A stretch of 64,000 bases of DNA from Rhizobium skierniewicense (GTDB taxonomy: Bacteria; Pseudomonadota; Alphaproteobacteria; Rhizobiales; Rhizobiaceae): NCBI RefSeq assembly GCF_014196515.1, contig NZ_JACIDV010000005.1:124001-188000 (forward strand), read 5' to 3'. Below, one piece after another: positions 28,813 to 36,703 of this stretch (its first letter is position 1; each line of letters begins with the position of its first letter). The position numbers were made by a program, and so were the translations under genes. Below the pieces are notes generated by a model. It had not been told where the DNA came from and made no database searches. It saw only the letters and a program-made list of their open reading frames with translations.

Positions 28813-29103
28813 CTAGTGGTAGTCTTCGTAGTCGAGATCGACAATCTCGATTTCAGTTTGATCGATCCGAAGCGTGATCCGCCAGTTCTTGGTCACGAAC
28901 AGGCTCCAGGTGCCTTTACGATCACCGGTAAGTTGATGCGCCTTCCAGCTCGGAACCGTGCGCAACTCGTCTTCTCGTTCCATGTCTTGAAGGAAAGAAA
29001 CGATGCGAAGCAGTTTCGGTACTACCGCCGACGGCAAGCCGGTCGCGTCATCGTCTTCGATGAGACGGCGTAAACCTTTATGGATCACGTTTCGAATTTT
29101 CAT
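28813..29103 (-). CDS. higB: HigB-type toxin, RelE/ParE superfamily
   Basis: 96 residues from the ATG at 29103. The sequence has the RelE-like pattern with IHKGLRRLIEDDDATGLP, SWKAHQLTGDRKGTWSLFVTKNWRITLRI and a closing DLDYEDYH, as in HigB mRNA interferases that cut ribosome-bound mRNA. No ribosome site precedes the ATG, and the promoter predicts a transcript starting at or next to it. The pair sits between gapA and an antiporter gene. Confidence 0.88.
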   Translation of the reverse strand: MKIRNVIHKGLRRLIEDDDATGLPSAVVPKLLRIVSFLQDMEREDELRTVPSWKAHQLTGDRKGTWSLFVTKNWRITLRIDQTEIEIVDLDYEDYH

Positions 29104-29108
29104 ATTAA

Positions 29109-29145
29109 AAGCTAGCAAATCGCATGAAAAGCGTCAAGCTACGCT
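29109..29145 (-). promoter_or_regulatory. higBA promoter and probable operator
   Basis: On the minus strand TTGACG (29132-29137), a 17-nt spacer and TAGCTT (29109-29114). AGCGT-6 nt-ACGCT (29130-29145) is an inverted repeat covering the -35 element and is a likely HigA site. The inferred start falls at 29102-29103, the first base of the higB ATG. Confidence 0.5.
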
Positions 29146-29422
29146 ATACACATCAACACCGATGTTCTCTGCGGTTGTGTTCGAAAGTACATCTTTCATG
29201 AATTTCCCGCCACCGCCTTGCTCTGGTCCACTTTGCCCCGGAAAAATCGAACCTAGGGATTCGGTCGCGTGCAATGCGCATCGTGCCCTGCCGTATCAAT
29301 CGATACACCCGCTTGCCCTGCCCTGCGCACCTCCGTGCGCCAAGGCCGTCCAACACCCGGGCCGGATTGACTGCTGACGTGCAGAGCATGCCTTGCAACG
29401 ACCTTCACAAAAGGACGTGTGC

Positions 29423-31297
29423 TTGGAATCGTTTTACATATTGCTACTGGTCGCCACGGTCCTCGTTCTCGTTGCAGCGTTTTCAAGCCTGATTGCCTAC
29501 CGCTTCGGCGCGCCTCTGTTGCTTCTTTTCCTGATGATTGGTCTCGCCGCAGGGACGGACGGATTGGGCATTCATTTCAGCAACAATCCGCTGGCCTATA
29601 TGCTGGGGTCGTTGGTCCTGGCCGTCATCCTGTTCGATTCCGGTTTCGGCACCTCCGTGCAATCCTTCCGGCTGGCGGCGGGTCCGTCGATCGCGCTGGC
29701 CACTGTCGGCGTGGTGCTGACATCGATCTTTTTCGCAGGCGCTGCGGCGTTGCTGCTCGGTTTTTCCTGGCTGGAAGGCCTGTTGCTCGGGTCGATCGTG
29801 GCATCCACAGATGCAGCGGCGGTGTTCTTCCTCCTGCGCATCGGTGGCATCCACATCCGTGATCAGGTGCGTTCGACGCTTGAAGTCGAATCCGGCACCA
29901 ACGATCCGATGGCCATCTTTCTTACCATTGCACTGGTGGAAGTGGTCGCCAAGGGTCAGGGTCTCGCAGGCTTCGATACGAGCTTTCTTCTGCTGTTCGT
30001 GCAGGAAATGGGGCTTGGTGTCATCTTCGGTGTGCTTGGCGGACTGATGATCGCCAATGTCGTCAACCGTTTTCAGGTGGACCGCGGCCTCGTGCCCATC
30101 CTTGTTCTGGCGTTGGCGCTGCTCGTCTTTTCCTTCACCGGCGCACTGCATGGCAGCGGCTTTCTGGCGGTCTATGTGGCGGGCATCGTTGCTGGCAACC
30201 GCACCGTCTTTGCCAAGGGCGCGATCCGCCGTTTTCACGAGGGCATGACCTGGCTGGCGCAGATCATCATGTTCCTGATGCTCGGCCTTCTCGCCACACC
30301 CTCGCAGTTTCCGGCCATTATCGTACCTGCGGTCCTTTTGGCACTTTTTCTGATCTTCATCGCCAGACCGCTGGCCGTGTGGCTCAGTCTGCTACCGTTT
30401 AACTATACCCAACAGGAGACGACCTTCGTTGCCTGGGTCGGCCTGCGCGGCGCGGTGTCCATTTTGCTCGCCATCCTTCCAGCTTTGGGCGGGCTGGACG
30501 GCGCGGAGACCTATTTCAACGCGGCCTTCATCATCGTCCTTGTCTCTCTCTTGATACAGGGCTGGACCATCAAGCCGGTCGCCACCCGGCTCGGCCTCAT
30601 CGTCCCGCCACGCATGGGCGATGTCGACAAGCTGGAGGTGGATCTGCCCGGCACCGCCAACCACGAACTCATCTCCTATCGCGTCGCCAAAGGCAGCGCC
30701 GTGCTGCAGGGCGAGCGGATTCCGCGTTGGGCCATGCCTTCACTGGTGGTTCGGGACGGCAAATCCATCCGTTATCAATATGCGGGCCGACTGCGGGAAA
30801 AAGATCTGGTCTATCTCTTCGTCATGCCCAGCTACACGCGCCTTCTCGACCGGTTGTTTGCCAGCGCCAAGCCCGTGACAAAAGACGACGAGGACATTTT
30901 CGGTACCTTTGCCATCTCACCTCAACGTCCGGCAAAAGAACTGGAGGCGTCATATGGTCCCGGCCTCCTCTCTCCTCAGGAACTGTCGCTGACCGTTGGC
31001 GAACTCATCCAGAACCGCTTTGGTGGCAAAGCGGAATATGCCGACCGCGTGAGGCTGGGCTCCCTCATTCTCATTGTCCGCGATCTCGATGAAAACCATG
31101 CCATCTCCAGTGTTGGCATCTCGCTGGAACCCGTGGAGCCTGCCACGGAACTCCCCGTCTTCATCAATCTGAAGGAAATCGTCCAGCGCAGCCGCGCCCG
31201 TCTGGCGAAACGAAAACTAACCCGCACGATGACGGCCTCCGGTAACAAGATACCGGGATCAAACTCAGGTCCCGGTCAGGCAGAAAATGATGACTGA
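29423..31297 (+). CDS. potassium/proton antiporter, NhaP2/CvrA type
   Basis: 624 residues from a TTG at 29423 with AAAGGA 7 nt upstream; an earlier TTG at 29393 has no ribosome site. About 12-13 membrane segments fill residues 5-400, with SIVASTDAAAVFFLLR and EVESGTNDPMAIFLTIAL, the CPA1 ion-site motifs with conserved Asp residues. The cytosolic tail has a TrkA-C-like region (VDLPGTANHELISYRVAKGSA) and a CorC/HlyC-like end domain. This fits CvrA/NhaP2 exchangers that control K+ and cell volume. Monocistronic as far as seen; bases 29146-29422 upstream hold no other feature. Confidence 0.88.
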   Translation: MESFYILLLVATVLVLVAAFSSLIAYRFGAPLLLLFLMIGLAAGTDGLGIHFSNNPLAYMLGSLVLAVILFDSGFGTSVQSFRLAAGPSIALATVGVVLTSIFFAGAAALLLGFSWLEGLLLGSIVASTDAAAVFFLLRIGGIHIRDQVRSTLEVESGTNDPMAIFLTIALVEVVAKGQGLAGFDTSFLLLFVQEMGLGVIFGVLGGLMIANVVNRFQVDRGLVPILVLALALLVFSFTGALHGSGFLAVYVAGIVAGNRTVFAKGAIRRFHEGMTWLAQIIMFLMLGLLATPSQFPAIIVPAVLLALFLIFIARPLAVWLSLLPFNYTQQETTFVAWVGLRGAVSILLAILPALGGLDGAETYFNAAFIIVLVSLLIQGWTIKPVATRLGLIVPPRMGDVDKLEVDLPGTANHELISYRVAKGSAVLQGERIPRWAMPSLVVRDGKSIRYQYAGRLREKDLVYLFVMPSYTRLLDRLFASAKPVTKDDEDIFGTFAISPQRPAKELEASYGPGLLSPQELSLTVGELIQNRFGGKAEYADRVRLGSLILIVRDLDENHAISSVGISLEPVEPATELPVFINLKEIVQRSRARLAKRKLTRTMTASGNKIPGSNSGPGQAENDD

Positions 31298-31372
31298 GCG
31301 ACTTGCACCGCTGGTCAGGCATAGTATGGTCGCGCGCAAAGCCATTCCGTTCAACGATATCAGGATCGATAT

Positions 31373-32575
31373 ATGCCCGCCTTCAAGACCCTCGATCACC
31401 TCACCGACATCTCTGGAAAGCGCGTCCTCGTCCGCGTCGATCTCAATGTGCCGGTTGCCGACGGCAAGGTAACGGACAAGACCCGCATCGAACGCGTTGC
31501 GCCGACGATCCTCGAACTGTCGAACAAGGGCGCGAAGGTTATTCTGCTTGCCCATTTCGGCCGCCCGAAGGGTGAGCCCGTTGCCGATATGTCGCTCTCG
31601 CCCATCGTTTCGTCAGTCGAATCCGTCCTGGGCCACCCGGTTCACTTCGCCTCCGACGCCATCGGCTCACAGGCTGCAGACGCCGTCGCCAAGATGAACA
31701 ACGGCGATATACTGCTTCTGGAAAACACCCGCTTCCACAAGGGCGAGGAAAAGAATGATGCCGCCTTCGTGGCAGAGCTTGCGAAGAACGGGGACATCTA
31801 TGTCAATGACGCGTTCTCGGCAGCGCACCGCGCGCACGCCTCCACCGAAGGCCTGGCCCGCCACCTGCCTGCCTACGCCGGCCGCACCATGCAGGCCGAG
31901 CTTGAAGCTCTGGAAAAAGGCCTCGGCGCGCCTGCCCGTCCTGTCGTTGCCATCGTCGGCGGCGCCAAGGTATCGAGCAAGATCGATCTGTTGATGAACC
32001 TTGTGAAAAAGGTCGATGCTCTCGTCATCGGTGGCGGCATGGCCAACACATTTCTTGCAGCGCGTGGCACCCTTGTCGGCAAGTCCCTGTGCGAGCATGA
32101 TTTGGCCGAAACCGCAAAGCAGATCATGATCGAGGCTGCGACTGCGGGCTGCGCTATCGTGCTGCCGGAAGACGGCGTTGTAGCCCGCGAGTTCAAGGCA
32201 AATGCCGACAATGAAGTCGTCGATATCAACGACATCCCGGAAGACGCGATGGTGCTCGATGTCGGTCCGAAATCGGTCGAAGCCATCAAGGGCTGGATTT
32301 CCCGCGCTGAAACACTGGTCTGGAACGGCCCGCTCGGGGCCTTCGAAATCGCCCCGTTCGACACAGCCACCGTTGCAGCCGCCCAGCACGCCGCAGAATG
32401 CACCAGAAACGGCAAACTCGTCTCCGTTGCCGGTGGTGGCGATACGGTGGCAGCGCTGAACCACGCAGGCGTCGCAGATGACTTCACCTACATCTCCACC
32501 GCAGGCGGCGCGTTCCTGGAATGGATGGAAGGCAAGGTTCTGCCCGGCGTCGCTATCTTGCATGAACAGAAATAA
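31373..32575 (+). CDS. pgk: phosphoglycerate kinase
   Basis: Transfers phosphate from 1,3-bisphosphoglycerate to ADP. 400 residues. [57 protein letters not shown] and the C-terminal [10 protein letters not shown] nucleotide loop are intact. Lies 75 bp after the antiporter gene. A palindromic element and a 9-base C-run follow it before fba. Confidence 0.97.
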   Translation: MPAFKTLDHLTDISGKRVLVRVDLNVPVADGKVTDKTRIERVAPTILELSNKGAKVILLAHFGRPKGEPVADMSLSPIVSSVESVLGHPVHFASDAIGSQAADAVAKMNNGDILLLENTRFHKGEEKNDAAFVAELAKNGDIYVNDAFSAAHRAHASTEGLARHLPAYAGRTMQAELEALEKGLGAPARPVVAIVGGAKVSSKIDLLMNLVKKVDALVIGGGMANTFLAARGTLVGKSLCEHDLAETAKQIMIEAATAGCAIVLPEDGVVAREFKANADNEVVDINDIPEDAMVLDVGPKSVEAIKGWISRAETLVWNGPLGAFEIAPFDTATVAAAQHAAECTRNGKLVSVAGGGDTVAALNHAGVADDFTYISTAGGAFLEWMEGKVLPGVAILHEQK

Positions 32576-32601
32576 GACGACCCTTATATCCAACACGTTT
32601 A

Positions 32602-32634
32602 CCGTCATCCTTGGACTTCACCCGGGGATGACGG
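32602..32634. repeat. REP-like palindrome with adjacent C-run after pgk
   Basis: CCGTCATCC (32602-32610) and GGATGACGG (32626-32634) form a perfect 9-bp stem with a 15-nt partly complementary loop; this resembles CGTCATCC/GGATGACG intergenic palindromes common in rhizobia. It is followed by nine consecutive C at 32641-32649. It may also stop pgk transcripts, but no T-run follows. Confidence 0.5.
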
Positions 32635-32693
32635 GATCGACCCCCCCCCAACCGTCTGGCATTTAAAAAATTTTAAAGGTTTCCTAAAGTTTC

Positions 32694-32720
32694 AAACGAT
32701 TGAAATCATTTCAATCGTTT
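32694..32720 (+). promoter_or_regulatory. 27-bp palindrome upstream of fba, probable operator
   Basis: AAACGATTGAAAT-C-ATTTCAATCGTTT, a perfect 13-bp inverted repeat around one base, 78-104 bp upstream of the fba start. A further TTTCAATG (32719-32725 region) extends the pattern. TTTAAAA-AA-TTTTAAA (32662-32677) is a second AT palindrome just upstream. The symmetry fits a dimeric repressor such as the LacI-family carbon regulators; the protein is not identified. Confidence 0.6.
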
Positions 32721-32797
32721 CAATGATTTAGCCTGCCATTTTCCTGCCTCGGAACTTCTGATAACCCGGATTTACTGGTTCGAAGGGAGATTGAAAA

Positions 32798-33823
32798 TTG
32801 ACTGAGCGTCTTGAAGATATCGCAGTGAAAATGGTCGCCAATGGCAAGGGTCTGCTGGCTGCGGACGAGTCCACCGGCACCATCAAGAAACGTTTCGACA
32901 GCATCAATCTGGAATCGACGGAAACGAGCCGTCGCGACTACCGCGAAATGCTGTTTCGCACAGACGAGGCGATGAAAGAGTGCATCTCCGGCGTTATCCT
33001 CTACGAAGAAACGCTTTTCCAGAAGGCTGCCGACGGAACGCTTTTCGTTGACCTCATCAAGGCGGCGGGCAGCATTCCAGGTATCAAGGTCGACACCGGC
33101 GCCAAGCCGCAGGCGTATTTTCCGGGTGAAACAGTCACCGAAGGCCTCGATGGCCTCGCTGATCGTCTGAAGACATATTACGATGCCGGTGCACGCTTCG
33201 CCAAATGGCGCGGCGTCATCAACATTGGTAACGGTCTGCCGACATGGGGCTCCATCAAGGCGGATTCACAGGCGCTCGCCCGTTACGCAGCGCTTTGCCA
33301 GCAGGCTGGCATCGTGCCGATCGTTGAGCCTGAAGTGCTGATGGACGGTGAACCCGGCACCCACAGCATCGACCGCTGCGCCGAAGTCACCGAATGGGTT
33401 CTGCGTACCGTATTCACCGATCTTTACGACGCCCGCGTCAACCTCGAAGGCATGATCCTCAAGCCGAACATGGTCATCGACGGCAAGAACGCCCGCAAGG
33501 CATCTGTCGATGAAGTGGCAGAAAAGACCGTCAAGGTTTTGAAAGCGACCGTGCCATCCGCCGTGCCAGGCGTTGCCTTCCTGTCCGGTGGCCAATCGGC
33601 GGAAGAAGCAACCGCGCATCTCTCGGCCATGAATGCAGGTTACGACCTGCCATGGGCACTGACCTTCTCCTACGGTCGCGCACTTCAGGATACGGCGCTC
33701 AAGGCTTGGGGCGGCAAGGCTGAAAACGTCGCCGCCGGCCAACGCGCCTTCCAGCACCGTGCTGAAATGAACTCGCTGGCGGCGCTCGGCAACTGGACAC
33801 AGGATGTCGAAAAAGCCGCTTGA
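32798..33823 (+). CDS. fba: class I fructose-bisphosphate aldolase
   Basis: Reversible aldol cleavage of fructose-1,6-bisphosphate through a Schiff base. 341 residues. The start is TTG at 32798, set by GAAGGGAGA 8 nt upstream; no better ATG exists. Class I features are GKGLLAADESTGTIKKRF, WRGVINIGNGLPT, IVEPEVLMDG, the Schiff-base Lys in MILKPNMV and FLSGGQSAEEATAHL. Metal-free class I aldolase is usual in rhizobia. Last gene of the carbon cluster, with its own palindromic control region. Confidence 0.96.
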   Translation: MTERLEDIAVKMVANGKGLLAADESTGTIKKRFDSINLESTETSRRDYREMLFRTDEAMKECISGVILYEETLFQKAADGTLFVDLIKAAGSIPGIKVDTGAKPQAYFPGETVTEGLDGLADRLKTYYDAGARFAKWRGVINIGNGLPTWGSIKADSQALARYAALCQQAGIVPIVEPEVLMDGEPGTHSIDRCAEVTEWVLRTVFTDLYDARVNLEGMILKPNMVIDGKNARKASVDEVAEKTVKVLKATVPSAVPGVAFLSGGQSAEEATAHLSAMNAGYDLPWALTFSYGRALQDTALKAWGGKAENVAAGQRAFQHRAEMNSLAALGNWTQDVEKAA

Positions 33824-33846
33824 GCCAACGTCTTTACCAAACTGGT

Positions 33847-33883
33847 CAAACCCGCCGCTCGCAACCTGGTTGCGGGCGGTTTG
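33847..33883 (+). terminator. probable terminator of fba
   Basis: CGCAA-CCTGG-TTGCG is extended by CGCC/GGCG and AAAC/GTTT with small bulges, 25 bp after the fba stop. The trailing T-run is weak (TTTGGTTTG), so termination strength is uncertain. Confidence 0.5.
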
Positions 33884-33910
33884 GTTTGTGGAGTTGGGCG
33901 AAATCCCCCT

Positions 33911-34066
33911 TCAAGGCCGCAGCAACAGCACCAAACTCCAGATAACAAAAGCAGAGACAGCGATCTTCCAGCAATCGCCACGCTTGCGCAAACCTGGCAA
34001 GCCGAGCGGACGAATGATCTGGATGCACATTGCCAAAAGCAGAAAAAGCCCGATTGCCTTCGTCAT
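33911..34066 (-). CDS. 51-residue membrane protein
   Basis: The frame runs from the ATG at 34066, with AAAGG 7-8 nt upstream, to a TGA at 33911. It encodes two hydrophobic stretches, MTKAIGLFLLLAMCIQII and WKIAVSAFVIWSLVLLL, separated by a basic loop (LPGLRKRGD), a compact two-helix hairpin. Codon use and hydrophobic pattern look real. It lies between fba and the MFS gene, on the opposite strand. No family recognised. Confidence 0.55.
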   Translation of the reverse strand: MTKAIGLFLLLAMCIQIIRPLGLPGLRKRGDCWKIAVSAFVIWSLVLLLRP

Positions 34067-34198
34067 CCCGAAACCTTTTGGCTTTATTGAAACAGCGTCA
34101 CAGGCTGGACATTTTTAATGTTCACCAAGGACAGGCAACCTATTCGCGCGTCGTCGACCCAGATTGACATCTTGAATCGCTTAGCATGAGAGTGGCTT

Positions 34199-35473
34199 AT
34201 GAGCAGAAACCTTCTACCCGTATTCGCTCTTTTATCCAGCACCTTGTTTCTGTTTCTGGGCAACGGTCTTCAGGGCCTTCTTCTACCGGTCAGAGGATCG
34301 GCCGAAGGGTACTCCAACGAAGTGCTTGGTTTTCTCGGCACGTCGTGGGCCGCAGGCTTCGTTGTTGGTTGTTTCGTGGCGCCCGCCATCGTCCGGCGTG
34401 CCGGTCATATCAGAGCATTCGGCAGTTTCGTCGCCCTGATCTGCCTGACCATATTGCTGACCGGGCTCTTCATCGACGACGTGTCATGGGTCGCCCTGCG
34501 CGCGTTGACGGGTTTCTGCACCGCAGGCACCTCGATGATCATCGAGAGCTGGCTGAACGAGCGTGCCACCAATGAAAGCCGTGGGGCGATCTTCTCGCTC
34601 TACATTGCCATCACGCTGTTCGGGGTCGTCGCGGGTCAGTTGATCGTGCCGTTTGGCAATGTAAGCACCACGTCGCTCTTCATGGTCTGCGCCATCATCT
34701 ATTGCGTCGCCATTATGCCGGCCATGCTGTCAAAAGCCGAAAGTCCAAAACCGCTGAAAAAAGTCAAGCTGGATCTACCGGCGCTTTACCGAAACTCGCC
34801 GGTCTCCTTTATCGGCATTCTGCTCATCGGCATCGCCAATGGCGCCTACGGAACGCTGGGCGCGGTGTTTGGCGCGCGGGCGGGACTTGATGCGACGACC
34901 ATCGCCATCATGGTCAGCGTCACCATTTTCATCGGGGCGCTCGCGCAGTTCCCCGCAGGCAAGCTGTCCGACAGGATAGACCGGCGATATGTGCTGGCGG
35001 GTCTTTCCGGTGTGGCGGCACTCGCAGGTCTTGCGGTCACGATTGTCCAGCCCGGCCACGTCTATGTGCTGATCGGCATGATCGCAGTCTATGGCGCAAC
35101 TGCAAACGCGCTCTATCCCATCGCCGTAGCGCATGCCAACGACTACGCTTCATCGGAAGATTTTGTCAAAGTGTCGGGCGGGTTGCTGCTGCTCTACGGC
35201 ATCGGCACCATCATCGGCCCGACGCTGGGCGGCCCGATCATGACATCCTTTGGCCCCTATGCCCTGTTCTGGGTCACGGCCATCTCGCATCTCCTCATCA
35301 CGGCCTACGCCATGTTCAGATCCAGACAGCGTGCGGCGCTGCCAACAGAAGAGAAAGACAATTTCTCGACCACGGCCATGGCGCAGATTACACCGGAAAG
35401 CGTCTCGCTCGATCCGCGTGCACCGCAATACCCCGAGGATGAGGCAGAGTTGGAAAAAGGAGCTGGAATATGA
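34199..35473 (+). CDS. MFS transporter (YcaD-like)
   Basis: 424 residues, 12 predicted membrane segments in two halves with a basic central loop (KAESPKPLKKVKLD near residue 185). ARLDRR-type loop signatures occur in KLSDRIDRRYVLAGL. The N-terminus MSRNLLPVFALLSSTLFLFLGNGLQG and the GLEAA-like layout resemble the YcaD group of permeases; the substrate is unknown. The stop overlaps the next start (ATGA), so the DUF1192 gene is translationally coupled. Confidence 0.85.
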   Translation: MSRNLLPVFALLSSTLFLFLGNGLQGLLLPVRGSAEGYSNEVLGFLGTSWAAGFVVGCFVAPAIVRRAGHIRAFGSFVALICLTILLTGLFIDDVSWVALRALTGFCTAGTSMIIESWLNERATNESRGAIFSLYIAITLFGVVAGQLIVPFGNVSTTSLFMVCAIIYCVAIMPAMLSKAESPKPLKKVKLDLPALYRNSPVSFIGILLIGIANGAYGTLGAVFGARAGLDATTIAIMVSVTIFIGALAQFPAGKLSDRIDRRYVLAGLSGVAALAGLAVTIVQPGHVYVLIGMIAVYGATANALYPIAVAHANDYASSEDFVKVSGGLLLLYGIGTIIGPTLGGPIMTSFGPYALFWVTAISHLLITAYAMFRSRQRAALPTEEKDNFSTTAMAQITPESVSLDPRAPQYPEDEAELEKGAGI

Positions 35474-35673
35474 GCGTCTTCGATGATGAACCGTTGAAAC
35501 AGCAGGCCACGACTCACGTTATCGGTGGCGACCTTGCACTTTTATCCGTCGATGACCTGACCGCCCGCATCAATATTTTGCGAGACGAGATCAAACGTCT
35601 GGAGGTCGAGCGGGAAAAGAAGTCAGCCGGGAGAAAGGCAGCAGAAAGCCTGTTTCGATCCTCATCCCTTTAG
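35470..35673 (+). CDS. DUF1192 protein
   Basis: 67 residues, overlapping the MFS stop by 4 nt. It begins MSVFDDEP and carries LSVDDLTARINILRDEIKRLEVEREKK, a short coiled helix typical of DUF1192, followed by a basic Ser-rich tail. It is common next to rcdA in Rhizobiales. Function unknown. Confidence 0.85.
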   Translation: MSVFDDEPLKQQATTHVIGGDLALLSVDDLTARINILRDEIKRLEVEREKKSAGRKAAESLFRSSSL

Positions 35674-35719
35674 CAACGTTTTATTAACGTTACACAAAGG
35701 ATCAGATTTCCGTTTACCA

Positions 35720-35754
35720 TTAACGAAAAATTAAGCTTTTTAAGTGAATATTAT
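35720..35754 (+). promoter_or_regulatory. CtrA box and -10 element of the putative small RNA
   Basis: Perfect TTAA-N7-TTAA at 35720-35734, with another TTAA at 35740-35743, and TATTAT at 35749-35754. The second half of the box overlaps the -35 position relative to that -10. This is the layout of CtrA-activated promoters. The predicted start is near 35761. Confidence 0.55.
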
Positions 35755-35760
35755 ACATGT

Positions 35761-35859
35761 TCAGTCCTGCTGAACCTCAGGCAGTTTCTCCTATCGGCGA
35801 TTTGGTCTGATTTTTCTCCCTGTTTTACCTTGAGAGCCGCTTTTGCGGCTCTTTTTTTG
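35761..35859 (+). ncRNA. putative ~99-nt trans-acting small RNA upstream of rcdA
   Basis: No reading frame of note. The 5' hairpin CTGCTGA/TCAGGCAG (35767-35773/35777-35784, one bulge) is followed by an unpaired pyrimidine-rich stretch containing UUUCUCC twice (35785-35791 and 35813-35819), then a strong terminator stem. UUUCUCC can pair with GGAGAAA, so both copies are anti-Shine-Dalgarno-like. Hairpin, single-stranded seed and U-tailed terminator is the classical architecture of a trans-acting small RNA. Preceded by a CtrA box promoter. Confidence 0.55.
35832..35859 (+). terminator. rho-independent terminator of the putative small RNA
   Basis: AGAGCCGC (35833-35840), TTTT loop, GCGGCTCT (35845-35852), then seven T. 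Perfect 8-bp stem. It would also end read-through from the MFS-DUF1192 operon. Confidence 0.9.
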
Positions 35860-35890
35860 TCTCGCGTCACTATTACCAAAGCTGTGGGTA

Positions 35891-35905
35891 TTAACCTTTC
35901 TTTAA
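35891..35905 (+). promoter_or_regulatory. CtrA box upstream of rcdA
   Basis: Perfect TTAA-CCTTTCT-TTAA, 114 bp before the rcdA start and 55 bp before the EcfG-type element. It is the full CtrA consensus TTAA-N7-TTAA. Confidence 0.6.
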
Positions 35906-35959
35906 TAATCAGCTTGCGCATTTGCGTTATTGATATCATCCTGAAAATACAAAGAGGCC

Positions 35960-35984
35960 GGAACTATTAAGCCTCAGTCCCGTT
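35960..35984 (+). promoter_or_regulatory. EcfG-type (general stress) promoter of rcdA
   Basis: GGAAC at 35960-35964, exactly 16 nt, CGTT at 35981-35984, a perfect match to the alphaproteobacterial stress sigma consensus. The predicted start near 35991 leaves a ~28-nt leader. Confidence 0.65.
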
Positions 35985-36018
35985 GCCTTAGTATGGTGCG
36001 TAAGCAGGATTCGAAAAA

Positions 36019-36534
36019 ATGTCAGAACAGGTTTTGAATACCATAAGTTTTGCAGGCCGTGCTGCGGCATCCAACCAGTTTAAGTCTCTCTATTCTGAGG
36101 GAATGACTTTGGTGGAAGAAACGGCGACTTACCTGGACGGTTCCGGACGTGCCGCGTCCAAAGTATTGCCACGGATGGCTTCTGTTCTCTACGCGGCAGA
36201 GTCGATGCGACTGACCACACGCCTGATGCAGATGGCCTCTTGGCTTCTTCTCCAGCGCGCCGTCAACAATGGCGAAATGAGCCGGGATCAGGTTCTGAGC
36301 GAGAAGAACAAGGTTCGTCTCGATAACTTCAACGTTGATCGTAGCGCACCGGGCTGGGGCGACCTGCCTGAATCCTTCCGTGATCTGGTTGAGCGTTCCC
36401 TTCGTCTCCAGAATCGCGTTGCCCTGCTGGATCGTGAAATCTACCGTCCGTCTGAAGCCAACAAGGTTCCAGATAACGAGAACAGCGTTCAGGCACAGCT
36501 CAACCTGCTGCGGACCGCGTTTTCCGGCAACTAA
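36019..36534 (+). CDS. rcdA: RcdA (DUF1465), regulator of CtrA degradation
   Basis: 171 residues, all-helical DUF1465 family. In Caulobacter, RcdA is an adaptor in the hierarchy (with CpdR and PopA) that delivers CtrA to ClpXP at the pole. The sequence has FKSLYSEGMTLVEETATYLDG, AAESMRLTTRLMQMASWLLLQRAV and RNALLDREIYRP-like ends (LQNRVALLDREIYRP). The protein ends in a disordered tail. Upstream DNA carries a perfect CtrA box and a perfect EcfG-type promoter, so both its own target and stress may control it. Followed by a strong terminator. Confidence 0.9.
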   Translation: MSEQVLNTISFAGRAAASNQFKSLYSEGMTLVEETATYLDGSGRAASKVLPRMASVLYAAESMRLTTRLMQMASWLLLQRAVNNGEMSRDQVLSEKNKVRLDNFNVDRSAPGWGDLPESFRDLVERSLRLQNRVALLDREIYRPSEANKVPDNENSVQAQLNLLRTAFSGN

Positions 36535-36557
36535 GGCGCTGGATGCTGAAAATGAGG

Positions 36558-36583
36558 AAAGCAGGCTTCGGCCTGCTTTTTTG
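36558..36583 (+). terminator. rho-independent terminator of rcdA
   Basis: AAAGCAGGC-TTCG-GCCTGCTTT, a perfect 9-bp stem with a C(UUCG)G tetraloop, followed by TTTT. Confidence 0.92.
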
Positions 36584-36652
36584 TTTCGGCAATGTCCACA
36601 TCCCGCCCCCTGCCCTTCAGATCGCCGGCATCATTCCCGAATCTCAAACAAC

Positions 36653-36682
36653 AAAAAACCCCGGATCACTCCGGAGTTTTTT
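36653..36682. terminator. terminator of rpmE, symmetric
   Basis: AAAAAACCCCGGA and TCCGGAGTTTTTT (36653-36665/36670-36682) pair with one mismatch around a TCAC loop. T-runs appear on both strands; it mainly serves rpmE on the minus strand. Confidence 0.88.
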
Positions 36683-36703
36683 CTGTCTCGACAGTCAAGA
36701 GGA

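Noticed and set aside
32751-32777. GGAAC upstream of fba as an EcfG promoter
   Set aside because: The 16- and 17-nt positions downstream do not give CGTT.
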